Source: Balneola sp. (lineage in GTDB: Bacteria; Bacteroidota; Rhodothermia; Balneolales; Balneolaceae). Taken from it: a stretch of DNA of 64,000 nt. Each line of letters starts with the position of its first letter. The stretch's first letter is position 1. The notes under the pieces were generated by a model. That model saw nothing but the letters and a program-made list of their open reading frames with translations, ran no database searches and was not told the origin of the DNA. The DNA lies in contig JAEPPZ010000003.1 in the NCBI GenBank assembly GCA_017640785.1, positions 239,998 to 303,997 on the forward strand. Reading direction: 5' to 3'. A program made the translations under genes and the position numbers. This document shows, in pieces, positions 7,274-16,986 of the stretch.

Positions 7274-10111
7274 TTAAATTTTATCAGAAATCAATTGTGT
7301 TATATGCTTTGCTTTAGTTTCAGTTCCGTCAAATATCTGATGTCTGCAAGAGAACCCAGAAGCACATACGCTACTACGGTTATTATCCTCTTTAATTGCA
7401 GGGAATAATCGTTGGCTTCCGATTTCCATAGACACATCAAACTTATCTTTTTCATATCCAAAACTTCCGGCCATTCCACAACATCCGGCATCTAATTCTG
7501 TAACCTTAAACCCAACGTGCTCAAGTATGGTTTTGGATAATCTTTTTTTGGTAAGTGCCTTAGCATGACAATGTTCATGTACAATTACAGAATCTTCAAA
7601 CTTTGATGTAGGCAGTAATTCTATATTTGAAGCCAAAAACTCTTCAAAAGTATAACAGTGTTTAGCTAATTGATGTGCGTCTTTTAAATGCTTTTCATCG
7701 CATAGATCCAGAAATTCATCTTTTACCGTTAGTATCTCGGACGGCTCCAGGCCAATTACCGGAATCTCATTATTTGCGAATTCCTTTAATTCTGAAATGG
7801 CATTATGAGCTATTTTTTTCGCTTCTTTTAAAAAGCCTTTTGATAATTGAGGTCGACCAAGCTCATCGACTTTTGGAACTATAACCTGAAATCCCATTTT
7901 TTCTAGCACAAACACTGCCGATTTGGCGACTTCTGGTTCGTGATAATTTGTAAAGAGATCTACAACCAGCGCTACTTTCTTAGCAGATTCTTTCTTTTTA
8001 TATGATTTCCACCATGATCTGAAGGTTTGATCAGAAAACTCAGGAAGTGTTCTTGATGAAGAAATTCCGGCAATATTTTCCAAAAGTTTCTTAGTTACCC
8101 CAAGTCTCGATATCCAATTTGAAAGCCCCGGAAATAAAGCTGCCAAAGGATATAGTTTTGATGAATTAACAAAGAATTTTTCTCCAACAGTGCTTTTATT
8201 CTGTTGATGCCACCCATTCATAAACTCTGCCTTCATTTTGGCCATATCCACATTAGCAGGACACTCGCTTTTACATGCCTTGCAACTCAGACAAAGGTCC
8301 AGTGCTTCTTTGAGTTCTTTTGATTTAAACTGATCTGGGTTCTCTCCTTCAAAAACTTGCCTGAAAACATTTGCTCTACCTCTGGTACTGTCTCTTTCGT
8401 CATTAGTAGCCATATATGACGGGCACATTGTACCGCCACTTAGTGAAAGTTTTCTGCACACTCCTGCTCCGTTGCAAAGCTCTAAAGCTTCATTTAAACT
8501 CCCTTCTCTTCGCCAATGAAACTCAGTACTCACAGGTTTTGAAAAATAAGCCGGAGAGAATCTTAGATCTTCTTCAATAGGCTTTGCGTCAATTATTTTT
8601 CCGGGGTTGAATATGTAGTTGGGATCCCAGATCTCTTTGACCTGTTTTAGAACCGGCATCATTTCTTTACCAAGAACTTTTTCAATATAAGGTGCTCTTG
8701 CTCTTCCGTCACCATGTTCTCCGGACAACGATCCCCTGAACTCACCAACAAGTTTAGCAATTTCTTCTGCCATGATTTTCATCTTTTCGATGCCTTCGGG
8801 AGTCATTGTGTCTATAATAGGTCGTAGATGCAACTCACCGACAGATGCATGAGCGTAGAATACACATGTGGTTTTGTGCTTATCCAAAAGTTGCTGGAAT
8901 CGATTTACATATTCAGGCAGATCCTTGACCCGGACGGCTGTATCTTCACAAAAAGTTGGTGATCTTGCTTCTTTGCCTAATCCCATTAAAAGACCAAGTC
9001 CGGCTTTTCTCAGATCGAAAACACTTTTCATTTCTGAAGCATCCGAAAGCACAGGAAAAGAATACCCAAGCCCTTTGCTAGTAAGGGATTTTATCAATTG
9101 ATCTATCTTTAGATCAATTTCGGCTTCATCGTTGCCTGTAAATTGTACGACAAGTATACTTTTAGGCTCCTTATCCAGAAAAAATCTGTTTTGTGATTGT
9201 TCCGGATTGGCCTTTGTAGCATTCAGAATAATATCATCTATAAGCTCCACAGCACTAGGATCATATTCTACTGCCTCAATAGTTGCTACCATGGATTCAT
9301 GGATAGTATTGAAATGGGGTATCACTATCTTTTGAATTGATTCTGTTTGAACAAGATTCAGCGTTGCAGATCCTGTCATTGCTAGCGTACCTTCGCTACC
9401 ACAAAGCAACTCACATAAATTAAATGCTCTCCCCCCATCAGTGAAAGGCTCCATTTCGAGCAATTTATCCAGAGCATAGCCGGTATTTCTTCTTATTATT
9501 TCCGGATGCGGATAGTTTTCCTTTATCAGTTCTTTATTTTTTTCAAGCAAAGAAAGCATACCTCGATAGATACTTCCTTCAAGATTCTGAAGCTTTTTCT
9601 TTTCCTCCAGTTCTTTCACGGAAAGTGGTTCAAATCTAGCTACGGTTCCATCGCTTAAAACCACATCCATTGAAAGCACGTGCTCTCTGGTGGTTTTATA
9701 CTTGATGGAAAACGAGCCGGATGAATTATTTCCGATCATTCCACCGATCATGCACCTATTTGTGGTAGAAGTATCAGGACCAAATAACAGATCATGTTTC
9801 CCGACTTCATGATTTAAAACATCCCTGATCACTCCGGGTTCAACAATTGTTCTTTTATTTTCAGTATCAATTTCTACAATCTTTGTCATGAATTTTGAAA
9901 TATCCATGATCACACCTGATCCCGTAGTCTGCCCGGCTAAACTGGTTCCTGCACTCCGGGCAGTTATTGAAAACCGTTCTTTATTAGCTTTCAGAACCAA
10001 TTCCCTGATATCATTAACAGATCTTGGAAACGCAACTCCTTTTGGTGTCTCTTGATACATGGATGCATCCTGAGAGTACAGCATTTTTGTAAGCTTATTA
10101 GAATCTATCAA
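7274..10111 (-). CDS. FAD-linked and 4Fe-4S 2-hydroxyacid dehydrogenase (D-lactate / D-2-hydroxyglutarate type)
   Basis: A 945-residue fusion of a GlcD-like flavoprotein and a GlcF-like iron-sulfur protein. The N-terminal FAD-binding domain (about 20-230) includes ITARSAGTSLAGQTTGSG and VEPGVIRDVLN. The FAD-oxidase C domain (about 270-510) ends with SGEHGDGRARA. Next come iron-sulfur motifs, a split cluster ending GGTMCPS and CLSCKACKSECP, and a C-terminal cysteine-rich domain with AGCCGMAGSFG. The architecture is that of YdiJ-type D-2-hydroxyglutarate dehydrogenases and of some D-lactate dehydrogenases; the sequence does not decide. Because lhgO lies two genes upstream on the same strand, D-2-hydroxyglutarate is a plausible substrate (inference). 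Confidence 0.88.
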   Translation of the reverse strand: MIDSNKLTKMLYSQDASMYQETPKGVAFPRSVNDIRELVLKANKERFSITARSAGTSLAGQTTGSGVIMDISKFMTKIVEIDTENKRTIVEPGVIRDVLNHEVGKHDLLFGPDTSTTNRCMIGGMIGNNSSGSFSIKYKTTREHVLSMDVVLSDGTVARFEPLSVKELEEKKKLQNLEGSIYRGMLSLLEKNKELIKENYPHPEIIRRNTGYALDKLLEMEPFTDGGRAFNLCELLCGSEGTLAMTGSATLNLVQTESIQKIVIPHFNTIHESMVATIEAVEYDPSAVELIDDIILNATKANPEQSQNRFFLDKEPKSILVVQFTGNDEAEIDLKIDQLIKSLTSKGLGYSFPVLSDASEMKSVFDLRKAGLGLLMGLGKEARSPTFCEDTAVRVKDLPEYVNRFQQLLDKHKTTCVFYAHASVGELHLRPIIDTMTPEGIEKMKIMAEEIAKLVGEFRGSLSGEHGDGRARAPYIEKVLGKEMMPVLKQVKEIWDPNYIFNPGKIIDAKPIEEDLRFSPAYFSKPVSTEFHWRREGSLNEALELCNGAGVCRKLSLSGGTMCPSYMATNDERDSTRGRANVFRQVFEGENPDQFKSKELKEALDLCLSCKACKSECPANVDMAKMKAEFMNGWHQQNKSTVGEKFFVNSSKLYPLAALFPGLSNWISRLGVTKKLLENIAGISSSRTLPEFSDQTFRSWWKSYKKKESAKKVALVVDLFTNYHEPEVAKSAVFVLEKMGFQVIVPKVDELGRPQLSKGFLKEAKKIAHNAISELKEFANNEIPVIGLEPSEILTVKDEFLDLCDEKHLKDAHQLAKHCYTFEEFLASNIELLPTSKFEDSVIVHEHCHAKALTKKRLSKTILEHVGFKVTELDAGCCGMAGSFGYEKDKFDVSMEIGSQRLFPAIKEDNNRSSVCASGFSCRHQIFDGTETKAKHITQLISDKI

Positions 10112-10160
10112 GTGGGTCTTCCTTTTTTTGATAAAATTTTGTGTTAATTAATGCAGAAAA

Positions 10161-11090
10161 TCAATTGGAACCTGAAAAATCATTTTCAAATAGGTCGGCT
10201 TTTTCTTTAAAGTAAGTTTCTCCGGTTATTGCAAATAACATATTTAATTGGTCAACATGAATATCATGATAATCAGAATTTAAAAAACGATTCTTTAGAT
10301 CATAACTACTAATGCCACCGGGATTTCTGAAGTCACCGATATAATTCTCAATTGTTGTTACAGAGGCATTGAGCAAATGCAAACTTTCCTCATCTTTAGT
10401 AAGTAAGTAATAATCGTACAACCCATATATAGCATAAATAAACCCATTAAGTACGTGAATGGGTTTCTCAGCCGGATATTCCTCGATCCAGTAATAATTT
10501 TCATTATCTATATAACCGATCCAGTCGTGATCCTGATTTTTAATAAGCTTAAATGTCTCGAAAGTTTGGTGTGCCCATTCTAAATATTTAGACTCATTCG
10601 TCACACCATACATTCTCACAAAAAAAGTCAACATTCTGCCTTGAGCCATTCCTGAATACCAGGGAGTTTGAAACCTATCTTCATGCGAGTATTCAAATTC
10701 AAAATTATAAGGAAATAATAAAATCTGATTATCAGCCCTTGACTCCTCAACTAATCTATCTGCAATACGCTTAGCCAATGTTAAATAGTAAGAATCCTCA
10801 CTTCGTATAAATGCATCAACATATCTTATGCCGTACAGTGATGTAAATACAGGGTTGTAATACATTTCTCCATTTTTAATCTGCACCGGAACGGAGTCCT
10901 GATCAAAATACTCGATCGTAGTAGATATATAATTCTCCCTGATATATGGTTGTTCCAAGTATGGTAACTCCTGATAGGAATACTCAGTCACCTTAACTGA
11001 AGACAGTTCTTTTAGATCTTCTTCAATTTCTGATTTACAGGATAGAACTAAGACACCGATTAACAGTAAAAAAATAACTTTAACATTCAT
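10161..11090 (-). CDS. D-glucuronyl C5-epimerase-like lipoprotein
   Basis: A 309-residue lipoprotein: the signal peptide ends in the lipobox LVLSC (Cys18). The rest matches the C-terminal catalytic domain of D-glucuronyl C5-epimerase: PWYSGMAQGRMLTFFVRMYG, YWIEEYPAEKPIHVLNGFIY, then ISSYDLKNRF. In animals this domain converts glucuronate to iduronate in heparan chains; bacterial homologues are scarcely characterised. As a lipoprotein it would act in the periplasm or at the outer membrane on a polysaccharide. Its neighbours are cytosolic-type 2-hydroxyacid oxidases, so the context does not explain it. A function in surface polysaccharide modification is the cautious reading. Confidence 0.8.
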   Translation of the reverse strand: MNVKVIFLLLIGVLVLSCKSEIEEDLKELSSVKVTEYSYQELPYLEQPYIRENYISTTIEYFDQDSVPVQIKNGEMYYNPVFTSLYGIRYVDAFIRSEDSYYLTLAKRIADRLVEESRADNQILLFPYNFEFEYSHEDRFQTPWYSGMAQGRMLTFFVRMYGVTNESKYLEWAHQTFETFKLIKNQDHDWIGYIDNENYYWIEEYPAEKPIHVLNGFIYAIYGLYDYYLLTKDEESLHLLNASVTTIENYIGDFRNPGGISSYDLKNRFLNSDYHDIHVDQLNMLFAITGETYFKEKADLFENDFSGSN

Positions 11091-11136
11091 TATCGAATAG
11101 CTGTTTTTATATATGTGTGAATCCGGATATTTGTCC

Positions 11137-12348
11137 TTAATGTATAAAACTTTCTTTTACCTTTTTTACTATCTCATCACCTATGGCTAAGCTGGCCGTA
11201 GCAGCCGGACTTGGAGCATTTAAAACATGAATCTGGCGATCAGTTACTTCAAAATAAAAATCGTCTAAGATTTCTCCATCCGATTTTAGAGCCATCGCTC
11301 TTACTCCAGATGGAGCAACTTTAAGATGTTCTTTCTTCACGCTTGGTATCAATTTCTGTAACCCTTTAACAAACGCTGCTTTTGATAAAGATCGATGGTA
11401 TTCATCCATTCCCATCCGCCAATGCTTCTTCGAAAGCTTCCAAAATCCGGAAAAATTCATCATCTCCAATGCTTCTTCCATATCAAAAGAAAGCTTCTTA
11501 TATCCTTCTCTTTTAAATACCGGAACGGCATTCGGTCCACATTCTATTCCCCCATTTGCCATTCTTGTAAAATGAACTCCCAAAAATGGAAAATCCTTGT
11601 GTGGAAGCGGATAGATCAGGTGTTTTACTAAATACTCAGCTTCGGGTTTTAACTCATAATACTCGCCTTTAAACGGGACTATCTGAATTGGAGATTTTAT
11701 TCCTGCCGCTCTGGCTACGTGATCACAATATAAACCCGCGCAATTAATTAGATAGTTAGATCTATAACTGTTCTTTTTGGTGTTTACAGAAAGGAATTCA
11801 TCTTCAGTTTTAATTCGTACTACTTCTTCTCCAAAAGCTATATTCCCACCAAGCCCAATTATTTTCTGTTGAAGTTTCCTGCACATTCCCGCGTAATCAA
11901 CAATACCTGCACAAGGAACTTTGATAGCTCCAACACCACTAACAAATGGTTCAATTTCTGCCAATTCATTTTGGTCGATCTTTTCTAAACCTTCAATTTT
12001 ATTCTCCAGTCCACGCTTGTAAATAGAATCGAGTCTCTCCATTTCTGATTCTTCTGTTGCCACAATTACTTTACCGCATATATCAATAGCTACGTCGTTT
12101 TCTTTACAAAAATCTACCAATTGATGTCGACCATTGATACAGTTTTTAGCTTTGTAGCTTCCCGGTTTGTAATATATACCGGAATGTATCACTCCTGAAT
12201 TTTTCCCGGTTTGGTGAGCAGCTACTTTATCCTCTTTCTCAAGTATTAGTATTTTAGCATCCGGTATTGCTAATGAAAGCTTGTAAGCAGTAGAAAGCCC
12301 TACGATTCCGGCTCCTACTATTGTAAAATCATATGTTGTATTTGACAT
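11137..12348 (-). CDS. lhgO: L-2-hydroxyglutarate oxidase
   Basis: FAD-dependent oxidase of the DAO superfamily that oxidises L-2-hydroxyglutarate to 2-oxoglutarate, feeding electrons to the respiratory chain. 403 residues, normal length. Seen are the dinucleotide motif IVGAGIVGLSTAYKL at residues 10-24, HQTGKNSGVIHSGIYY (the family signature), GVGAIKVPCAGIVDY in the middle, and the C-terminal APSGVRA and HVLNAPSPAATASLAIG. It lies after a terminator-like hairpin that separates it from susD. It is followed on the same strand by the epimerase-like gene (46 bp) and the FAD/Fe-S dehydrogenase. Confidence 0.93.
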   Translation of the reverse strand: MSNTTYDFTIVGAGIVGLSTAYKLSLAIPDAKILILEKEDKVAAHQTGKNSGVIHSGIYYKPGSYKAKNCINGRHQLVDFCKENDVAIDICGKVIVATEESEMERLDSIYKRGLENKIEGLEKIDQNELAEIEPFVSGVGAIKVPCAGIVDYAGMCRKLQQKIIGLGGNIAFGEEVVRIKTEDEFLSVNTKKNSYRSNYLINCAGLYCDHVARAAGIKSPIQIVPFKGEYYELKPEAEYLVKHLIYPLPHKDFPFLGVHFTRMANGGIECGPNAVPVFKREGYKKLSFDMEEALEMMNFSGFWKLSKKHWRMGMDEYHRSLSKAAFVKGLQKLIPSVKKEHLKVAPSGVRAMALKSDGEILDDFYFEVTDRQIHVLNAPSPAATASLAIGDEIVKKVKESFIH

Positions 12349-12369
12349 GCCTGAACTTAAGTACTATTC

Positions 12370-12404
12370 AAAAAAAAAGCCCTCTGAATAGAGAGCTTTT
12401 TAAT
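12370..12404 (-). terminator. Terminator after the susCD operon
   Basis: An A-run, then the stem GCCCTCT-GAAT-AGAGAGC with one mismatched pair, then a T-run (12380-12402). It lies 20 bp downstream of the susD-like stop on the minus strand and upstream of lhgO, so it probably ends susCD transcription. Its symmetrical A/T flanks could work in both directions. Confidence 0.65.
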
Positions 12405-12423
12405 ATTACTACAAACTTCTTAT

Positions 12424-13767
12424 TTAAAGTTCTGATAATGGTCTTGCAATCTTGGAGTAGATCTTACCACCATCTAATGGTAATTCATCCAAACGATCAT
12501 ACCTTCTCATATCGATCCAACGATGGCCACCTTCTAACCAAAGAGAATATCTTCTTTGGAAAAGAACTTCGTCAATAATTGCACTCTGGCTAACACTTAT
12601 AAAGTCTCCAAGTCCCCAAGAATTACGAACAACATTAATGGCATCAACTGCCTCTGCTAAATCGGTTCCTTGGTTTCTTTGAGCAAGAGCTTCTGCGTAT
12701 ATCAACACCAACTCTTCATTTCTAAAGAATGGGAATGGAGCACCCGTATTAGCAAAACGGTTGTCCTGATAGTTCGCAGTTAAACCCTGCAGAACTACCG
12801 GAGTATCACGTAGAAAGAATTTATTATCAACACGCTCGTCGCCTGCTAAAGTATCTGCTATTAACTCCGGATGAACTGTCGGTAGCTGAATAGAAGTTGT
12901 ATTTCTGGTATAAAAGAATGGATTAAAGATGTCAGGTGGATCACCATAAACAAAATATCCTCCTTTATTCATTGCATCAGGATTGGCTGTCAATTCAAAA
13001 AACGGAGCTGCATCTTCAACTGCTGTTACAGCAGCGTCCCAATCCTCTGCATAAATAGCAGCACGAGCAGCTATTGCTCGATTCAGATCCGCCATTGTAG
13101 CCGGTGTATTAAACTCGTCCATTCCACTGGTTAACGTAAAAACGAAGGAGCTTCCGGCTGAATTAAGATCTGATAAACCATCATCCAGTAAATTTCTGAT
13201 TTCCTGGAGCGCCGCATCATAACTCAAAAACTCACCCAGATTGGTTACATCTGCAACATCAAACCGTATTCCATTATCAAACTGAGCATTCAACGGAATC
13301 AAATATTGGAAAGCCTGAATTGTTTTGGCAAATCCCAAGATTCCATTTCTTTCTGCATCTGTAATTACGTCTGTATTTTGAGCAGATTGCATAAGTACAT
13401 TTGCTTGTTTGATGGCACGATATGGAGTTGTGTAAGTTCCGGCAGATCCAAAGAAACTGGGGTCATTCTCTGCATCAGCATCCGCGGCCTGTCCAATCCA
13501 TTGATTGATAAATCGTGGATCTGAAGCGAAGGTTGGATAAATCTCCCGACCAAATGAGCTTAGGATATTTATAGATCCTGTTGATGCTCTGTGTCGTATT
13601 TCGAGTCCGGTTACCAGGTTCTGAAGTTGTGCCTTACTGGCATTATTTAACACCCCTTCTAATGATGAGTTATTAGGATCTTCAATGATATCCGGATCAA
13701 AGAAGTCACACGATGTTATTCCTGCAAAGAGCAGTGCTATAATTAAAAACTTATTAGTTAATTTCAT
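12424..13767 (-). CDS. SusD/RagB-like nutrient-binding lipoprotein
   Basis: A 447-residue outer-membrane lipoprotein; signal peptide with lipobox GITSC (Cys20). It shows SusD-type features: N-terminal helical (TPR-like) region, FFRNEELVLIYAEALAQRN near residue 360, and the C-terminal VLFQRRYSLWLEGGHRWIDMRRY block. It lies 18 bp after the susC-like gene, and the pair would form the usual lid and barrel uptake complex. No glycosidase, lyase or sulfatase gene is linked, so the substrate (glycan, peptide or other) cannot be read from context. Confidence 0.92.
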   Translation of the reverse strand: MKLTNKFLIIALLFAGITSCDFFDPDIIEDPNNSSLEGVLNNASKAQLQNLVTGLEIRHRASTGSINILSSFGREIYPTFASDPRFINQWIGQAADADAENDPSFFGSAGTYTTPYRAIKQANVLMQSAQNTDVITDAERNGILGFAKTIQAFQYLIPLNAQFDNGIRFDVADVTNLGEFLSYDAALQEIRNLLDDGLSDLNSAGSSFVFTLTSGMDEFNTPATMADLNRAIAARAAIYAEDWDAAVTAVEDAAPFFELTANPDAMNKGGYFVYGDPPDIFNPFFYTRNTTSIQLPTVHPELIADTLAGDERVDNKFFLRDTPVVLQGLTANYQDNRFANTGAPFPFFRNEELVLIYAEALAQRNQGTDLAEAVDAINVVRNSWGLGDFISVSQSAIIDEVLFQRRYSLWLEGGHRWIDMRRYDRLDELPLDGGKIYSKIARPLSEL

Positions 13768-13785
13768 TGTAATAATCCTCTATGA

Positions 13786-16782
13786 TTAAAAATCCATTTT
13801 TAGGTGAAAAACAACCTGTCTTGAAGACGGGAACGGCGTTACTTCCACCGAGCTGTTTACAGCTTGCGTACCAAAGACTGAAGTTTCAGGGTCGTAACTT
13901 CTATAGTCAGTAAACATCAATAAATTATTTGCTGATACACCAAGTTTAATTCCGGATACCGAGTTTCCAAAAAGACGATCTATGTTGGTAACCGGCACGG
14001 TGTAATACAAACCTACTTCTCTAAGCTTCAAATATGAAGAGTCTTCTATATAATCGGCAGGAGCGGCACGACTTTGCCCCACAGTAACTCCAGGAGTATC
14101 TGTCGGATCATTCCAGTCAGCAGAAGTACCTCCTAGATCTGTCAGGAATAAAGAAAGGTTGATATTTTCTCCACCTTTCTTCCAATGCCATAAAAAACTG
14201 AAATCAAAGTTTTTATAAATCTTGAATTCATTACTGAAGGACATCTCGAAATCAGGCTGAGAATTTCCATATACAGTAAATAAAGAAGCGCCACTAACTG
14301 CAGGGTTACCAACAATAGTTGTAGGAGAAAACCCTTCCTGTAGTAAGTAACTTCCCAAACTAGCTCCAAAACCACCGGTTACGTATGCCGGTATGTTAAG
14401 CTCCGTAATCTCAGACTCATTTGTCCAGTACAGAATAGAACTATTCCAGTTTAAGTTTTGATTCCTGATCGGATTTAAATTCAATGCCAGTTCAATACCT
14501 TTATTTTCAAGGTTAGCCGCATTTCGGGCAATCACAGAAATACCGGAGGAAGTAGGCACTCTTTCATCAAGAATTAAGTCTTCTACTGTTTTGATATAGT
14601 AGGTAGCTTCCAAAGATACTCTGTTATCATAAACAGAAGCATCTAAACCAAATTCAAGCTCTTGTGCTCGCTCAGGCTGCAAATTAGGATCAATATCTCT
14701 GGTACTAACAAAGGTTCCTAAAAATCCGCCTTGGTTACCCGGAATTAATGCACTGAAAGTTTGCCCGAAATTCGGAAGACCACCGGTTTCACCGTAAGCT
14801 ACTCTTGGCTTTAACTGATTTACAAAATCAGATTCAAAGAAATCAAAGTTTGTAAGGTTAAACGCTACCGATGCTTTAGGGAAGAAATAGTATTCCTCTT
14901 GGTCGGCATTCAATGAAGATCGGTCAAAACGTCCTCCAAATGTACCAATTACTTTATCATCCCAGTTAACTTCCTGCTGTGCAAACCAACTCAGGTCATA
15001 TACTTCTAACTTAGTTTGAGTTATTACCGATTGTATGTTGGCATTTGCGATTGCAGTTTCACCGGAAACAAGCCCCTGACCACGAACAACTTGTCTGTTC
15101 TGTTCCTGATCAAATCGGGAAAATCCTAATTGTGTGTTTAAATTAAAATCACCACTTCCCGTTCCTAAAGTTGTAGCATAGCTCAATACTGCCTGAATAT
15201 TTGTGTTAATATTATCTTCAGCTGTGTGAACTACATCGCCGGGATTTGCGGAACTTCTTTGTGCCTGCAGAAAGGTTGGCATATGCACTAACCCATTATA
15301 GGTTAAGTAATCAAGTCCACCATCTGCTCTTAACGAAAGCACACCTGAACTGTTCTTTAACAGATCTGCATTTACCTGAACTCCTTGTATAAATCGCTGC
15401 ACTTTTTGGTCGTTAGTAGCATTATCTATAAGAGATAATGGATTTTCACTAAAGTATGGATTGTCAGGGTACTCTCCGTTTTCGTTAGCATGCAGTTGTG
15501 CATACGTTGGAATAAAGGAAAGTGCATAACCGATTGAACCACCTGAACCATTTTGGTTACCGGTAAATCCTCTTTGACTATTCGTATAATTGTAACTTGA
15601 TCTACTTGATATCCTAATATCATCGTTTAATCTATGATCCAGGTTCAGTCGAACTGAATTACGTTCAAAGCCTGTTTCTTTGATTATTCCATCTTCACCC
15701 CGGAAACCTCCTGTTAAGAAGAAAGTTGTTTTTTCATTTCCTCCGGAAACGCTAAGATTAGTTTCTGAAATCATTCCGGTCTCACCGTATACTTCTTTTT
15801 CGTAATCGATAATGTTTCCACTACTAACCGCTGCGTTATATGCTGCAACCTGTGCATCAGAAGTAGCATTAACCCCACCATAATAATTGCGAATTTTATC
15901 CTCGTCCCAGGAAGCAACCCCCAGCAAATTAAGAGCACTGCTAAAACCAACATCCTGAGAAAAAGAAACTTTTGTATCTCCGGACTTACCTCTTTTGGTT
16001 GTGATGATAACCACACCGGCATTTGCTCTTTGTCCATAAATAGCCGCAGCAGAAGGTCCTTTTAATACCTCAATGCTTGCAATTTCGTCCGGGTTGATAT
16101 CTGCCAGTCGGTTTGAAGAATTATCCTCCTGACTACTATTCGCACCCGTGGTCAAAAATCTACCGTTGGTGATTACATCATTGTTCACATAAACACCATC
16201 AATAATATATAGTGGTTGAGAAGAACCTGCTCCTAATGTACTAACCCCGCGCATTTGTACACTGATACCTCCACCGGGAGCTCCACTCTGAGAACGAATT
16301 GCAACACCGGGAATCTTTCCCTGAAAGGCTCCATCCAATGTTTGTGGACTTACTCTTTGTGTTAGATCCTCGGCATCAATTTTAGTAATTGAGTTTGCCA
16401 GATTCGATCTCTTAACAGAAGAGGCAAGACCTGTTACCACAAGCTCGTCCAAATTAGCCACATCAGACTTCATTTGAATATCAAGTGTAACTTCTTCTCC
16501 GTTTGAACCTGTAACCTCTATATTTTGAGTTAAATAACCCACAGAAGTTATTCTAAGAGTAGCAGAACCTGAAGGAAGAGTAACCGAGTACATTCCTTCT
16601 AAATTACTTGCTGCTCCATTTCCAGAAGCCTGATCGAATATGGTAACACCGATTAGAGCATCACCTGTTTCTGCATCTGTAATTTTACCTGAAACTGTAT
16701 ACTGAGCCACAACAGATTGCGCTCCAAAAAAGAGCACAAAGAATATTGAACCCAACAAGCTATAGTAACTTTTTGTTTTCAT
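13786..16782 (-). CDS. SusC/RagA-type TonB-linked outer membrane protein
   Basis: A 998-residue outer-membrane transporter. Signal peptide (residues 1-26, ending VVAQ), a carboxypeptidase regulatory-like beta domain (about 28-110, VSGKITDAETGDALIGVTI), the plug domain with QMRGVSTLG and LYIIDGVYVNND, RGxxI-like VVIITTKRGKSG, and a long beta-barrel to the terminal strand RQVVFHLKMDF. This is the standard SusC architecture at a normal length. It is first in the operon with the SusD partner. Upstream is a 170-bp divergent region shared with the TlpA-like gene. Confidence 0.95.
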   Translation of the reverse strand: MKTKSYYSLLGSIFFVLFFGAQSVVAQYTVSGKITDAETGDALIGVTIFDQASGNGAASNLEGMYSVTLPSGSATLRITSVGYLTQNIEVTGSNGEEVTLDIQMKSDVANLDELVVTGLASSVKRSNLANSITKIDAEDLTQRVSPQTLDGAFQGKIPGVAIRSQSGAPGGGISVQMRGVSTLGAGSSQPLYIIDGVYVNNDVITNGRFLTTGANSSQEDNSSNRLADINPDEIASIEVLKGPSAAAIYGQRANAGVVIITTKRGKSGDTKVSFSQDVGFSSALNLLGVASWDEDKIRNYYGGVNATSDAQVAAYNAAVSSGNIIDYEKEVYGETGMISETNLSVSGGNEKTTFFLTGGFRGEDGIIKETGFERNSVRLNLDHRLNDDIRISSRSSYNYTNSQRGFTGNQNGSGGSIGYALSFIPTYAQLHANENGEYPDNPYFSENPLSLIDNATNDQKVQRFIQGVQVNADLLKNSSGVLSLRADGGLDYLTYNGLVHMPTFLQAQRSSANPGDVVHTAEDNINTNIQAVLSYATTLGTGSGDFNLNTQLGFSRFDQEQNRQVVRGQGLVSGETAIANANIQSVITQTKLEVYDLSWFAQQEVNWDDKVIGTFGGRFDRSSLNADQEEYYFFPKASVAFNLTNFDFFESDFVNQLKPRVAYGETGGLPNFGQTFSALIPGNQGGFLGTFVSTRDIDPNLQPERAQELEFGLDASVYDNRVSLEATYYIKTVEDLILDERVPTSSGISVIARNAANLENKGIELALNLNPIRNQNLNWNSSILYWTNESEITELNIPAYVTGGFGASLGSYLLQEGFSPTTIVGNPAVSGASLFTVYGNSQPDFEMSFSNEFKIYKNFDFSFLWHWKKGGENINLSLFLTDLGGTSADWNDPTDTPGVTVGQSRAAPADYIEDSSYLKLREVGLYYTVPVTNIDRLFGNSVSGIKLGVSANNLLMFTDYRSYDPETSVFGTQAVNSSVEVTPFPSSRQVVFHLKMDF

Positions 16783-16986
16783 AAGTCTTCTAATATTTAG
16801 TTAATGGATGTCCTCGATCATTATAATTAAAAAAATCTTAATATTTAAGAAATCTTCCCTATTTCAATTTTCTTCAGACTTTTGTGATCATTCATACTCA
16901 TTTTTATCATATTCGTATTTATTTGTTATAGAACTGTTATCTCATTTGACAGAACTTTGCCTTATCTTTTGTTGTTAAAACCAAAT

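Noticed and set aside
16957-16986. Upstream start for the TlpA-like lipoprotein
   Set aside because: It adds ten residues in front of a complete lipoprotein signal; ATG 16987 places the signal properly.
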